A DNA stretch of 64,000 bases from Gaeumannomyces sp. JS-464 (taxonomy: Eukaryota; Ascomycota; Sordariomycetes; Magnaporthales; Magnaporthaceae). A program made the translations under genes and the position numbers. Positions within the stretch are counted from its first letter, which is position 1. Each line of letters opens with the position of its first letter. The notes beneath the pieces are model-generated. The model was not told the DNA's origin, did no database searches, and saw only the letters and a list, made by a program, of their open reading frames with translations. Shown in pieces: positions 1 to 11,256 of the stretch. The stretch spans positions 558,001-622,000 of the forward strand of contig NGZR01000009.1 of NCBI GenBank assembly GCA_002197995.1, written 5' to 3'.

Positions 1-1654
1 CAACACTCTACACGTTGCCCCTGCTTCAGTTTGCCCGCTGTTGTATGTGGTGTTGACGAGGGAACCCTGAACCTCGTCCGGCACGAAGATTCGCTGCTGC
101 AGTGGCGGCGACAACAACAATAACAGACCGCAATGACAACCCCCGACCGGCCCTCCTGGGCCGACAGCCCACGCTAACACCTGCGTCCACTATCTATCTC
201 ATGGCATGTTGGCGCTCAATGGGGGAGTCCCGACGGGATGCCTAGCACTGAAATGGAGAGTGGGCTAGCGGTTCATGCAGGGCACAGCTGAGGCAGGCGG
301 GTCCTGTCGTGGCTACGACGCAGGCCAAAAATGGAGGTTTCAACCCCCAAGGTTGCATTTGTTGGTTTCAAGCATGCTCATTCTTCCCCAGGCTCTCTCT
401 TGCCTTCCCCAATTCCGTCTCGCGGCAGCCCTGAAAAGCGGCCGGCCGGCTAAGATGGTCGCATTGGAATCGCCATGGCAGATATTAATACCACTCGCTA
501 AAAAGTCAAAAGTCAACAAAACACAGCCCTGTGCTGCCAAACCAAGCCGATTTATTGTAATCCAACCCATTGGATAATCCGATCCGTTTCCCAAGCCCCC
601 CGGCCAGGGCAGCCGGCACGCAAGCAAACGGACATGGCCCAATCGAATTCCTCGACCTGAATCCCCATTCACCTGGTTCCCAGATCCGCTGCATGTCATA
701 GGTTCAGCGGGCAGAGAGACCACCTCACCGCCGCGTCCATGTCGTGCGTTATCGCTCTGCCCAGATTCCATCCTGCCAGTAGGTCCCGTCCCTCCTGTTC
801 CACCTCAGGGCGATCGCGGAGTGGATCCCCGCACCCCGGTCAAGGATGGTCAGATCCAGATGATGCCAGCTTCCATCCCTGGCACGGGAGGGTCCAGTGC
901 TTTCGTCCGAGGAAATACCCACCCATAGAGGAGGCCATCGAGCGCCTGTGCGAAAGGACGAAAAAGAAAAACGACCCTCAACGCCCTTTTGAGGTTATCT
1001 TCCATTCCGAGACAAGTGACTCAAAATAGCACGCTAGTGAGCAGGGACACAGCCACGTCCCTCTGCGTGGGTATGGAAGGGACGTAAGCAGGCAAGCCAT
1101 CAGCCACGGTCGGTCAGATCTGCCCCTGCATTGGGCCGTGCATGATCGGACAACCTCCAGAACTTGTCCATCATGCAGGTTCCCCTGCCGGCCGCCGCAC
1201 CCGAGCGAGGTTGTGCTTGAGACCGGTGAAACACAACCGCGTGATGCCTACCGTTCTCCGAGTCTGTGGTCGGCCGGGGCCACCGAACGCACGTGGACGG
1301 GCTCGTAGACCCAGCTGTGACAAACGGACAGCCGCGGATTAAGAGGAAACCAATAGCTTGGATTTCATACATCCTTCCCCCTCTCGGAGGCGGACGGTTC
1401 CCGCCGCCAGCTCCGCATATCAAGCCGGCCAACCCAAAAGTATCTTGTTTTGCAAGAGGTATATATACGTTAATGTTGCTTTTGCGTTTCCAACAGGCGG
1501 AAGAGAACCCAAGAGGATGATGACGCCGAACCGATGCAGAGCGTAATGGTCTGTTCTCGCAGACAAAGACACAAACACAGACGGAACAAGAAAACGCACA
1601 CACAAAAGTACAAGCCCGTGGTCGGACAAACGCCGCCCTAATTCATCGAACGTC
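1..1654. other. Intergenic, no gene recognised
   Basis: I see no conserved protein in either strand here. The short open frames (for example 739-1029 on the plus strand) lack introns, domains and homology cues and look like chance reading of GC-rich DNA. The right part, next to 1655, should contain the 3' UTR and polyadenylation region of the minus-strand phosphatase gene. The left edge may hold the end of a neighbour outside the window, but nothing shows it. Confidence 0.5.
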
Positions 1655-3540
1655 TTACTGCCCCTCCTTCTTCTCCTCTTCTGGCGGAGGCGGGACAAAG
1701 TACGCCTTGCCCTCCTCGACGACAATCTGTTCGTCGATGCGGGCCTTGAGCGCCTCGGGATCGCCGTGTTCCACCCGCTTCCACGTGGTGATGCGGCCCT
1801 CGTTCATGTCGAACTCGAACATTCTGATCTTGCGGTCGTAGCCGCCATAGCCCGCGTAGCCGCCGAAGCCCACGCCACCAGCGTAGCACATCCACAGCTT
1901 CGGGTTCTTTTCCTCATCCATGGATAGGGCGCAGTACTCGTTTACATGGTCGCTAGAGAGACGCAGCGTTAGCACCATGTTGTGGTCAAAAATCTAGGAG
2001 TAGCAAAGGCTTGACTTACTGCCCACAGCTGACCATGGCCACCCCCTGCTCGACAAGCGCGTCCCTGAACCCAGAGTTGAACATGGGAGCGGTCACGGGC
2101 TCCTTGTACGGGCCAATGGCGTACTGGTCCGGTGTGCGGTACTCGGGGAGCGGAATGTGGATAAAAGCGACGTCAAGGTGCACGTGCGTGTACTCGCGAT
2201 GCTTGTGCTTGAGCGACTGCGCCGTCTGGGAGAACCAGTTGATCTGCGACTCCTTCAGCCAGTCGTAGCCGGGGTACTTGCGCTCCTGCGGCGAGTAGGC
2301 GTGCGTATCAAGCAGGTAGATGGTAATAGCCGAATGCGACGAGTGGCCGCGCGCTAGTACCTCGATGTAGTAGTTGCCCACTCCGTCCACGTCCTCGGGA
2401 CCGGCCTTGGAGAGCGAGTAGGGCAGCGACTCGATGATGGCCATCTGACTAGCCCGCGACAGCGTCTTGCCCTCGTCGTCGTGGTTCCCGAATATGCTGA
2501 CGTAGGGGATCTTGCGCTTGATCAAAAGTGTTGCGTATTTGAATATGGCCTGCCGTGCCGTTCCGCATCGCATGGTTAGTAGACCGCCCACTCGACCAAG
2601 AGCTTGCCCGGATCACATATTGGGATCGAGGGCCCAGACATACCGACTGTGCATCCGGAGCAGTGCCACCGTTGACCTGGTCTCCGCTAAGAACGACAAG
2701 GTCGGGCTTCTCGTCGTCCAGAATCCTGTTCACGAAATCCAGCGTCCTCGGATCCGCTTCACACTTGCCACCGTTGTACGAATCCGGGACCGCGTCCCGG
2801 CACTTGCCCGTCCCCGTGGCCAAGTGCAGATCCGCGATCTGCATGATCTTGAACCTGCCATTGTCGTGGATGCGCGGGACCGGTTTGGGAGCCGGGGCCG
2901 GCGGGCTGCCCTTTTGCACGGTTAGGTGCGCGCTGGGAATTTTGGAGCCTGCGTCGAGCAGTAGCGGGGTGCCGACAATGTGCCAGCCGTCGCGCACCTC
3001 GACCGAGTCATCGCCGAAAAGCAGGTCGACGCTCGTGACGGCGTCCTTGCTGTCGCTAGCGTGGCGCTTAGAGGACCGTTTGAGCCAAATGCCGCCGGGC
3101 CGCGACTCCCACTTGGCATCGTTCTGGTGTTTGCCCTTGGTGGCGCTGGTTGTTGGATCGAGACGGCCAACGGTAACGTCCACGACGACCTTGTCCTCAA
3201 CCTTGAGCTCCTCCTCCTTCTGCCGGCGAATGTGCAGCCATGCGCTCGTCACCATCCCCTTGCCCAGGTATAGGTCCTTCTCTACCCTGTGCCACACCAG
3301 CGGATCCAGCTGGCAGCTCGAGAAAGGGTTGACGCTCGAGCACGTCTGTATCGTTATGTCTGTTATGACCAGGCCGACATGATGGGTCGGCAGGTATTCG
3401 TGGATCGCATCGGGAAGCACGCGGAAGTTGCGGTCGAGGAAGAAGATTATTATGAACGCCGCCGTCGCTGCCGTTGCGACCTGGACGATGGTGCGAACCT
3501 GCGCAGCGGTGTTTTTGTTAGCTGGCCGGCCCAACTGCAC
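1655..3540 (-). CDS. DCR2: Dcr2-like calcineurin-type metallophosphatase, membrane-anchored
   Basis: Three exons: 3540-2644, 2549-2020 and 1952-1655. The introns are 94 nt (GTATGT donor, ACTAAC branch) and 67 nt (GTAAGT donor, GCTAAC branch). The spliced frame is clean at 574 residues. A hydrophobic segment at about 18-35 looks like a signal anchor. The metallophosphatase signature is complete: DLH at 237-239, GDQVNGG at 286-292, GNHDDEG at 320-326, a metal-binding His near 430 (FIHIP) and GHDH at 475-478, whose first His codon is split by intron 2. This motif set and the long N-terminal beta-rich region match the fungal Dcr2/PAP29-like family. Yeast Dcr2 is known to promote cell-cycle entry (Sic1 dephosphorylation) and to dampen Ire1. 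That role here is inferred from family only. The C-terminus ends in a proline/acid-rich tail. No frame breaks are seen. Confidence 0.9.
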
Positions 3541-6478
3541 ACACGCCTCGCCTTCGCCCGTCGGCGCTGGGTTGTCGCAAGGCCAGACAAATAAAAGGGG
3601 GCGGACAAGAACTGACGATGCGTCGCGTCATGATGGGCTAGCCTGGCGCAGGAGCACCAGACGTGCCGCTCTACCTGCGGTCGATGCAGGAGGGCGTGGG
3701 ACGAGAGGGACGGCGCTGTATGCTTGCCGTGCAGGTGCCAGCAGGCATCTTAAAACCGCTTCCGGGCTGGTGCGGTGACCGCCGACGCCACGGACCCGGA
3801 GGATTCGACCAGCAAGAGATGGGTTGAGGCAGGGAGGTGGGTTCGCCGACAGAGCGTGGCAACTCGGTGTCGTAGAATCTAGTTGGCCTTTCAGCCCTCG
3901 CGGGCTCGTTTGCTGTCGGATGCGATGGCGCTTGAAGGTGTCAACGTCCAAAGCAGATTGGATCGGCCGCAGACCCTTTTTCGTTGATCCTTTCATAGGC
4001 TGAGAGACCACAGCGCAAATCTGGGGTAGCAGAATGTTCGATCAATCAATGGTGGAGTTCAGGGTGCCGTGGAGCCATCGTGGCCGACAGCATGGCCGCT
4101 AGGCCTTTCTAGTGCACATCTTCCCCAATAGGGACTAGCCCAAGTCCGATCAATCCGGCAGTGACAGAGACGAGCCCTGGGCCGAGGATTCTGAGGACGA
4201 GTGCTGTGCGAAACAGACACGTCATTCTGCCATTTGCAAGCGCAACCGGAGTGTCTATTAGATCCAGGGAATGCCACCGCTAACCTCACGGGTTAGGTGC
4301 CGGCATCGGCATAAGATTTGTCGCGCAGAGCCACGATAACTGGCCTGGCTATGGAGGTGCCCAGCCACGGTGGGATCCAGCATGGTTCGAATTTCCATGC
4401 TCCACTTCCCCTGAGCTCGACCCAGTGCTGTCCTGTCGAGCTCTGGTTGACATTCCATGACAGCGGCAGCCTTGACAAGAGCAAACCCGAACCTGGATGT
4501 CGGCTGGGTTGCGGTGAAGAGTATCAAGCAGACCGATCGTCTAGTCTTGACGTTCAGATCAACGGGGTGGGCGGGCCGAACGTCGGCACCTCAACTAAGA
4601 AGCCAGCAAACCCAGGTGGCGCCCCTTTGAGCCACCTTGTCTGTCTGTCCCCTTTCCCACGCCACATCTTGGTAGCAATGTGCCAACAACCTTAGTAATG
4701 TCAAGCAGTGTCACGTGGGCGTGCATCTGCACCGTGATACGCGCCGTGACCCGCCCATGTGCATCTCAGACCCTTCCATGTGTCTTACCAGTGTGCCAGT
4801 CCTCGTGGGTGTCTCGGTCATCACAAGCCGAGTGAATCTCCAAAACATCGAGGGCCCGCCACGGCTCTCCTCCCTAGATAGGTACAGGAGGATGTGTCAT
4901 TCTGTCAGTAAGTGCCCCCGGCTGGATGCAGGCTATGCAAGTAGAAAGAGACTTTGCCTTCCCCGTGTCATGTGGTCATCTGAAATGATATTCAAGATGC
5001 CTCTTTGGGATGGATGGTCGTTGAGCAATGTCGCACAGAAACGCTGTGTGGCCTCGTACAGGAGATGTTGCTCACCCTTGTCTTTGATACCCAGCCAGTC
5101 GTTCAGGCTGACAGTCTCGATGATATGCGGAAGCATTCTCGCCGAAGTAGGAGACTCAGAGGCTCTGTCTTTAGTTGAAAATCATACCCAGACGATTTTG
5201 GTTCGTTGGGGAGGGCATCCATGTTAGCACTTCTACTCAGGATATCACCTATCAAAGCCATTTCGTCGAGCCCGAGCCGCGATTGATACTGGAAGTTTTA
5301 GTTCCAGAACAACACGGAAATGTGATGGGCTGACTGCAAGTCGCCACGCTACCTGCCTCGTCGGCTTGCCTGGGAAGTCAGAGGTACACGGCTTGTGTCA
5401 TGCAATCTCCCTTCCGAAGCCATAATACCCCTCTCCACTTCGACTTCCGAAATAACGAAGCGGAAGATAGCAAAAGAAAGTTTCTTCGGCTCATGTGTTT
5501 GCTACGATCGGAGAAGAGCCCGCCTTTCGAAGAGAACCAGACGCTGGAGGAGCCGAGACTCAACCTACTTGTGTTGGCATTGTCGAGGCATCTCAGGCAG
5601 CAGGTTCCCGGGAATTTGCCCCGGAAGCTTTTAGCGAGATATCGATTCGAAGTCCAGCCCCAGTCAAAGTTTCTATGAAACCCCGAGATGTTGACCAACG
5701 TTTGCCAACGCTATTACCGGTAAACTCAACGACCCGACTGCCAGGTCTTGTTTGCTGCCGGATCGAGAACTCGATGTGTTTGCGAGTGCGTGGAGCGGGA
5801 ATCGCGCTAGTCCAATACTCTCGACTTCTGGACCCAGAAACAGAGACCAGACCGGACCCCTCCAAAGGGTAGCATTGGCATGTTGTGGCCAAAACTCGAG
5901 GTACTCACTGGCACCTCACCTTGCACTCTGGCATTGTTCAGGAGACTGCACCAACTGACAGTTTTTTGTCGCTCATCTCCGCTCTCTATTTCATTTTGCT
6001 GCATCCAATTCACTTTCGCTCTCCTCTGCGTTCCATGCTGGCTGGTGGCCACGCTTCGTTTTCGAGGTGGAGGGGTGCTCCGCTCACCCCTCTTCAGGGT
6101 GGCAGTCCTGACCTGTGCTCACACGGAATTCTTTTGATTGAGCTCTCCTACTGCCCGCCCGCCTGAGGACTTGTCCCTCCCACCCCCACTTCGTCGCCCT
6201 GCCTGCGCCCGCCCGCCCACCAAAAATCCCCCAATGACAGGCACGACGTAAAAGACTGCAACCGGCCCTCTGTAGCAGTAATAGGCGTCAGTCCCTCATT
6301 CTCTCTGCGTGGTGCATGTGTGTGCCTTCTCCTCACTCTCCGCCCTGCGAATAGGAGGAAGCACGACGGATCGCCCTGCGCGCACACAGAACCAGAACCG
6401 CTACCCTGGCCCACGACAGCATTTTGCGACCGCACCCCAGCCATCCGCTTCTGCTCGCCTCGAGCACGCGCCGTCAGA
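3541..6478. other. Intergenic, divergent 5' region of DCR2-like gene and KAP104
   Basis: This holds the 5' regions of the two flanking genes. I found no domain-bearing frame. The least random-looking frame is on the minus strand at 5136-4933 (67 codons, acidic/hydrophobic mixture, with NDWLGI and NDHPSQRG). It has no recognisable family, and its possible upstream extension from an ATG near 5222 needs a frame change, so it could be a relic or chance. The stretch just upstream of 6479 is pyrimidine-rich, as expected for a fungal promoter and leader. Confidence 0.4.
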
Positions 6479-9440
6479 ATGGCCTGGCAACCAAGCCAGG
6501 AGTCCCTGCAGACTCTGGCAGGATGCCTCAAGGACTCACTGAGCGGCTTCAACAAGGAGGCGCAGAAGCGCGCCGACGAGGTGAGCACTGAACCCGCGCG
6601 CCCCCTCCGCGCGTAGGCTGCCGGGCTGCCCGATTGCGACCAAGCTTCAGGCGCTGACGAGCTGGCGGGCCTACAGATGCTTGCCCAGGCGAAAACCTCG
6701 CCCGATATCAACAACTACCTCGCCTTCATCTTCTCGTCAACCGACTCTCTGCCCGGCCTTCAGGTCACGCCGCAGGACCTGCACCTCGTGCGCAGCGCCG
6801 CGGGCATAATGCTCAAGAACAACATAAAGGCGGATTTTAAGCAGATCCCCGAGTCGAGCCTAGAGATGGTCAAGCAGGCCGTCCCCATCGGAATCCAGGA
6901 CAAAAACCTCCAGATCCGGAACTTCGCCGGCAACATCGCCACGGAGCTGATACGGAGGGGCGGCCTCTTCAGCTGGCCCAGCCTCTTGCCCCAGCTGCTG
7001 GACCTGTTCAGCAATGAAACCGGCCAGGTCTCCCCAGAGGCCCAGGAGGGCGCCATCTCGGCAATGGCCAAGATCTGCGAGGACAACACAAAGATCCTGG
7101 AGCGCGAGCACAACGGCCAGCGGCCCCTGAACTTCCTCCTGCCGAAGTTGATCGAGGCCACCAAGAGCCCGCTGCCCAAGGTCCGCATGCATGCACTAAC
7201 CGCCATAAACGTCTTCACGCCGCGCAAGTCCCAGGCCATGCTCACCTCGATCGACTCTCTGCTGCAAGCCCTGTTCGATCGCGCCGGCGATCCCAGTGCC
7301 GACGTGCGCAAAGAGGTCTGCCGCGCATTTGTGCGGCTCGTCGAGACCCGGCCGGATAAGCTGCAGCCACACATCGCCGACCTAGTGTCGTACATTATCA
7401 GCCAACAGAAGAGCGAGGACGAGGATCTAGCGGTCGAGGCCGCCGAGTTTTGGCTTTCGGTCGGCGAGCACGATAACCTCTGGAAGCTGCTGGAGCCGCA
7501 CATTCACCAGATCATCCCCGTCCTGCTTGAGTGCATGAGGTATAGTGGCGAGGATATCGCGCTGCTGGGTGGCGCTTCGGACGATGAGGACGAGGAGGAC
7601 CGCGATGAGGACATCAAGCCCCAATTCGCGAAAAAGACTCTGAAGAGGGCCGTGAACGGCGAGGTTGCCGCGGGCGACGAGTCCAAGGAGGGCGCCGAGT
7701 ACCAGAAGCTCGAGGGCATGAGCGATGACGTTGAAGAGGGCGAGATCGATGACGACGAGGACGACGGTGATGAGAACCCCGACGAGAGGTGGACGGTCCG
7801 GAAGTGCTCCGCAGCCGCACTGGATGTATTCGCACGCGACTTCAAGGCGCCCGTCTTCGCATGCATCCTCCCCTACCTCAGCGAGAACCTGAAGCACGAA
7901 GAGTGGCCGCACCGAGAAGCCGCTGTCCTGGCGCTCGGCGCCGTTGCCGACGGCTGCGTGCAGGTTGTTACGCCGCACCTCCCCGAGCTTATCCCCTACC
8001 TGATCTCGCTCCTCAACGACGCGGAGCCCGTCGTGCGCCAAATCACATGCTGGACCCTGGCGCGGTACTCGGGCTGGGCCGCCCACCTCCCAGACCCAAC
8101 CAGAAGGCCACTTACTTTGTCCCCATGATGGAGGGCATCCTGACCAAGATGCTGGACAAGAACAAGAAGGTCCAGGAGGCGCCGCGTCTGATGGCCAACC
8201 TCGAGGAGAAGGCCGGCAAGGTTCTGGAGCCGTACAGCGGGCCCATCATCACCCAGTTTGTGCAGTGTTTCGCAAAGTACAAGGACAGGAACATGTACAT
8301 TCTCTACGACTGCGTCCAGACGCTGGCCGAGAGCATTGGCCCGGTTCTGGCCACGCCGGAACTGTCGAGATGCCCGTGCTGATTGACCGGTGGCAGAAGG
8401 TCTCGGACCAGTCGCGCGAGCTGTTCCCATTGCTCGAGTGCCTGTCCTACGTGGCAATGGCGCTCGGGGACACCTTCTCGCCGTATGCGCCCCCCTTTCC
8501 GTCGGTGCATCAACATCATCCACCAGAACCTCGAGCAGTCGCTGGCTGCCAAGAGCAATCCCAACTTTGACCAACCCGACAAGACTTCCTGGTCACAGCC
8601 TGGACCTCCTCAGCGCCGTCATCCAGTGTCTTGTGAAGGCCGCCGAGCTTGTGACAGAGGCGCAGCCGGCCTTCTTTGAGCTCCTGAGCTTTTGTATGGA
8701 AGATCCCGCCGACGAGGTTCGGCAGTCAGCCTACGCCCTGCTGGGCGACTGTGCCAAGTTCATCTTCCCGCAGCTACAGCCGCACCTTGACAACCTTGTC
8801 CTGCTGAAGCAGCTTGACCTGGACAACATCCTGGACGAGGAGATCGACAACGGCTTCAGCGTGGTCAACAACGCCTGCTGGAGTGCGGCGGCGAGGTCGC
8901 GCTGCAGCACGGCAAGGGCATGGCGCCTTCGCGTCGGAGATGCTGCAGCGCTGCGTCGAGATTGTGTCGAACCCGAGGGTGCCCAAGAGCGTGTCGGAGA
9001 ACGCAGCCATTGCGTTGGGCCGCCTCGGCATCGAAAGCTCCGACGCCATGGCGCAGCACCTGGATGCCTTTGCTCAGGATTTCCTCAACGCCATGGACGA
9101 GGTTGACCCGTCCGAGGAGAAGGCGACGGCCTTCAAGGGCTTCGCCGCCACGGTTGTCAAGAACCCCCAGTCGATGAGAGATCCCCCACCTTTTCATGTC
9201 CATTGCCAGGTACTCGGACCTCGTGCACCTGCGAAACCCCATCAAGCAGGAGCTGCACGATTCCTTCAAAACGTGAGTTGGCTACTTTCAATGAATAACC
9301 TCTCGTCGAAACTCCCTATTGACAATATGTCCGCTACCAGGTTATCAACGTCCCAGCAAATCATCCCACAATTTAGCACATTCCTCGGCCAGATGGACCC
9401 GCAGGACCAGGCCAACCTCAAATCCCTGTACGGCATATAG
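6479..9440 (+). CDS. KAP104: Karyopherin beta-2 / transportin (Kap104), frame broken several times in 3' half
   Basis: This is a nuclear import receptor of the importin-beta superfamily, known to carry PY-NLS cargo such as hnRNP-like mRNA-binding proteins. Exon 1 is 6479-6580 (34 codons, starting MAWQPSQESL). Exon 2 starts at 6677 after a 96 nt intron. A last intron, 9273-9340, precedes the terminal exon, which ends in LKSLYGI. HEAT-repeat sequence runs throughout. An acidic stretch at about residues 336-400 matches the H8 loop typical of transportins. Exon 2 reads cleanly to about 8090. Recognisable Kap104 sequence then hops between frames near 8095, 8195, 8364, 8500, 8590, 8890, 8930 and 9185, each explained by loss (or small change) of 1-2 nt, mostly in G/C runs. 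The implied length, about 930-940 residues, is normal for the family. Because Kap104 is essential or nearly so in yeasts, sequence error is likelier than decay. The start fits the HEAT-1 beginning of homologues. Confidence 0.93.
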
Positions 9441-10649
9441 CGAGCTGCTATGGCCCCGGGCTTGATGGCGGAATATTCAAACCCGCCGTCGCAATGGCAG
9501 GGGTGACCTTTGTGGGCCCTAACCTCTGCCCAACGTAGATAGTCTCCTCTTTCCTTCATCTTTCGCCTTATTCCCCTCGTCAGGCACCTCATCATCTGTG
9601 CTGCTTCCGGGACATGTGATAGCCCAAAGCCAGTGTGCACCGGCACTTTAGCCTATTTCCTTTCTACTTCCTGTCTCGAAAAAAAAAAACAAGGAGGACG
9701 GTTCTCCGAGATATGATCCAAGGACGTTCGAGTGTCTTTGACGATTTCCCCATCTGAACAGCTCGTGCTTTTCTCTTCTGCTTTTCTTTTTGGAAGATGA
9801 CCATCTAATGCAGCGTAATGGCAAAGGCGATGTTGACGATGGTCTTGGAAAGATGGTATTAGCGGAGGAGACTTTTTATGGGTTCGGCTTCTTTCTCTTA
9901 TCTCTCCCTTTCCGTTTGATGTCGCTCCCGATAAGTCGCCGGTGGCAGCACTAAGGGATCCGTCCCGGCATGCGCTGTACCGGCTCGACCTCCGGGGGCG
10001 AATCAACTGTTGAGCTCCCCAAGCTGCCTTCCTGGAGCCTCGACAACACCATATGCTCGGGGGGGCCACATCACAAACAGGCAGAACTTGGGGAGGCAGA
10101 GGATTTTAGTGCTTGTGATGAGCAGCAGGTCAGACAACCGGGAGGGGATTGTGACGGTTTCTGGAAGGATGGACCACAATGGACATGTATGTCCGCGACG
10201 ATCTGGCCCGGGGGACGAGAATGTGAAAGGGGATCAGGGCTCGTCTTATTTCCCGGACTTCCCAAAGCAAAGCTATGGATGGAGTCTCTGGAATCACCGC
10301 GTCGGCCGAATCCCTTGTATTCCCACACGTTTCCTTTCCGTTTCTCCCTTTTTACCGGCCCCTTCAAGGGCACCTGTACTGGAGCTCGGCGCAAGATTCC
10401 TTGGGCTGGCTGGCTATTTGAGGAGGAATTTCAAGGAAAACAAAGAAAGACTGCTTGGGCTTAATGGGCGCGCACAAGGAGTGCGGGCATCTTGTCGGGG
10501 TCTCTGCATATGGCCCATTCTCATTCTCGGCTCCCGCTTGCGTTCCCTTCATCATCAATATGGCCTGGGAAGGGGGAGTAAGCAGAAGAAAGAGCAATTA
10601 AGGGTCCAAGGGCACAAACAAGTACATTGCATGGTTCGGCAGATAACAT

Positions 10650-10684
10650 TAGGTAGATAGGTAGCGTAGGTAGCTTCTAGGTAG
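10650..10684. repeat. Cluster of four TAGGTAG words
   Basis: TAGGTAG occurs at 10650, 10658, 10667 and 10678, with start-to-start spacing of 8, 9 and 11 nt. It is too irregular for a microsatellite and could be a degenerate tandem repeat or a cluster of protein-binding sites. It lies in the gene-poor stretch with no gene nearby. Confidence 0.6.
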
Positions 10685-11230
10685 ATACAAAGCCCTCTCT
10701 GGGTCAACCCTGAAATGTGACAAGGGATACAGCAACGAGGGGTGGTGTCCTGGTGAAGGCGGAGAGGTGATGGGTGTGGTGTTTCGCCTCGCCGTGCGTC
10801 GTTGTGCACTATGGCAAGAAAGAGCGAGGTAGGCCGGGTACCGGCGGCGGGTGCTCTTTTACGGCCCAGAGGAAGCCTGGTCTTTCATGAAATGCACATG
10901 CTCACTTGTCTACCTTGGGTGAACCTTCAGGGCCGGACCCGCTCACTAGAAATCCCACGGAGTGGACCAAGTTTCACTCCTCGCTCGAGAAACGCGAGAT
11001 ACCTACCGCCGAGGGGAGGAGAGACTGCCTTGTAGCAAGGAGGTCAGGCTGCCACCTCTTTTCCCAGAAGACGGGCGAGGGACAGGAAGCTTCTCTAGCC
11101 GCCGGGCCCCAAGGTTCTTGGAGCTGTGTAGTCCATGCACGGGCGTGCTGGCTGACCGACTATCGAGTGATGAAGCGTGCCGTTTTGGGCAAAGTGCCTG
11201 AAACCCCCACGAGTCGTTGCCTTGGCGGCT

Positions 11231-11256
11231 AGAGAGAGAGAGAGAGAGAGAGAGAG
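11231..11256. repeat. (AG)13 microsatellite
   Basis: Thirteen uninterrupted AG dinucleotides in noncoding DNA. It is a plain microsatellite and likely length-polymorphic. Confidence 0.97.

Noticed and set aside
8090..9195. Programmed ribosomal frameshifting in KAP104
   Set aside because: Too many separate shifts, in both directions and without slippery sites. The same kind of break occurs in unrelated genes.
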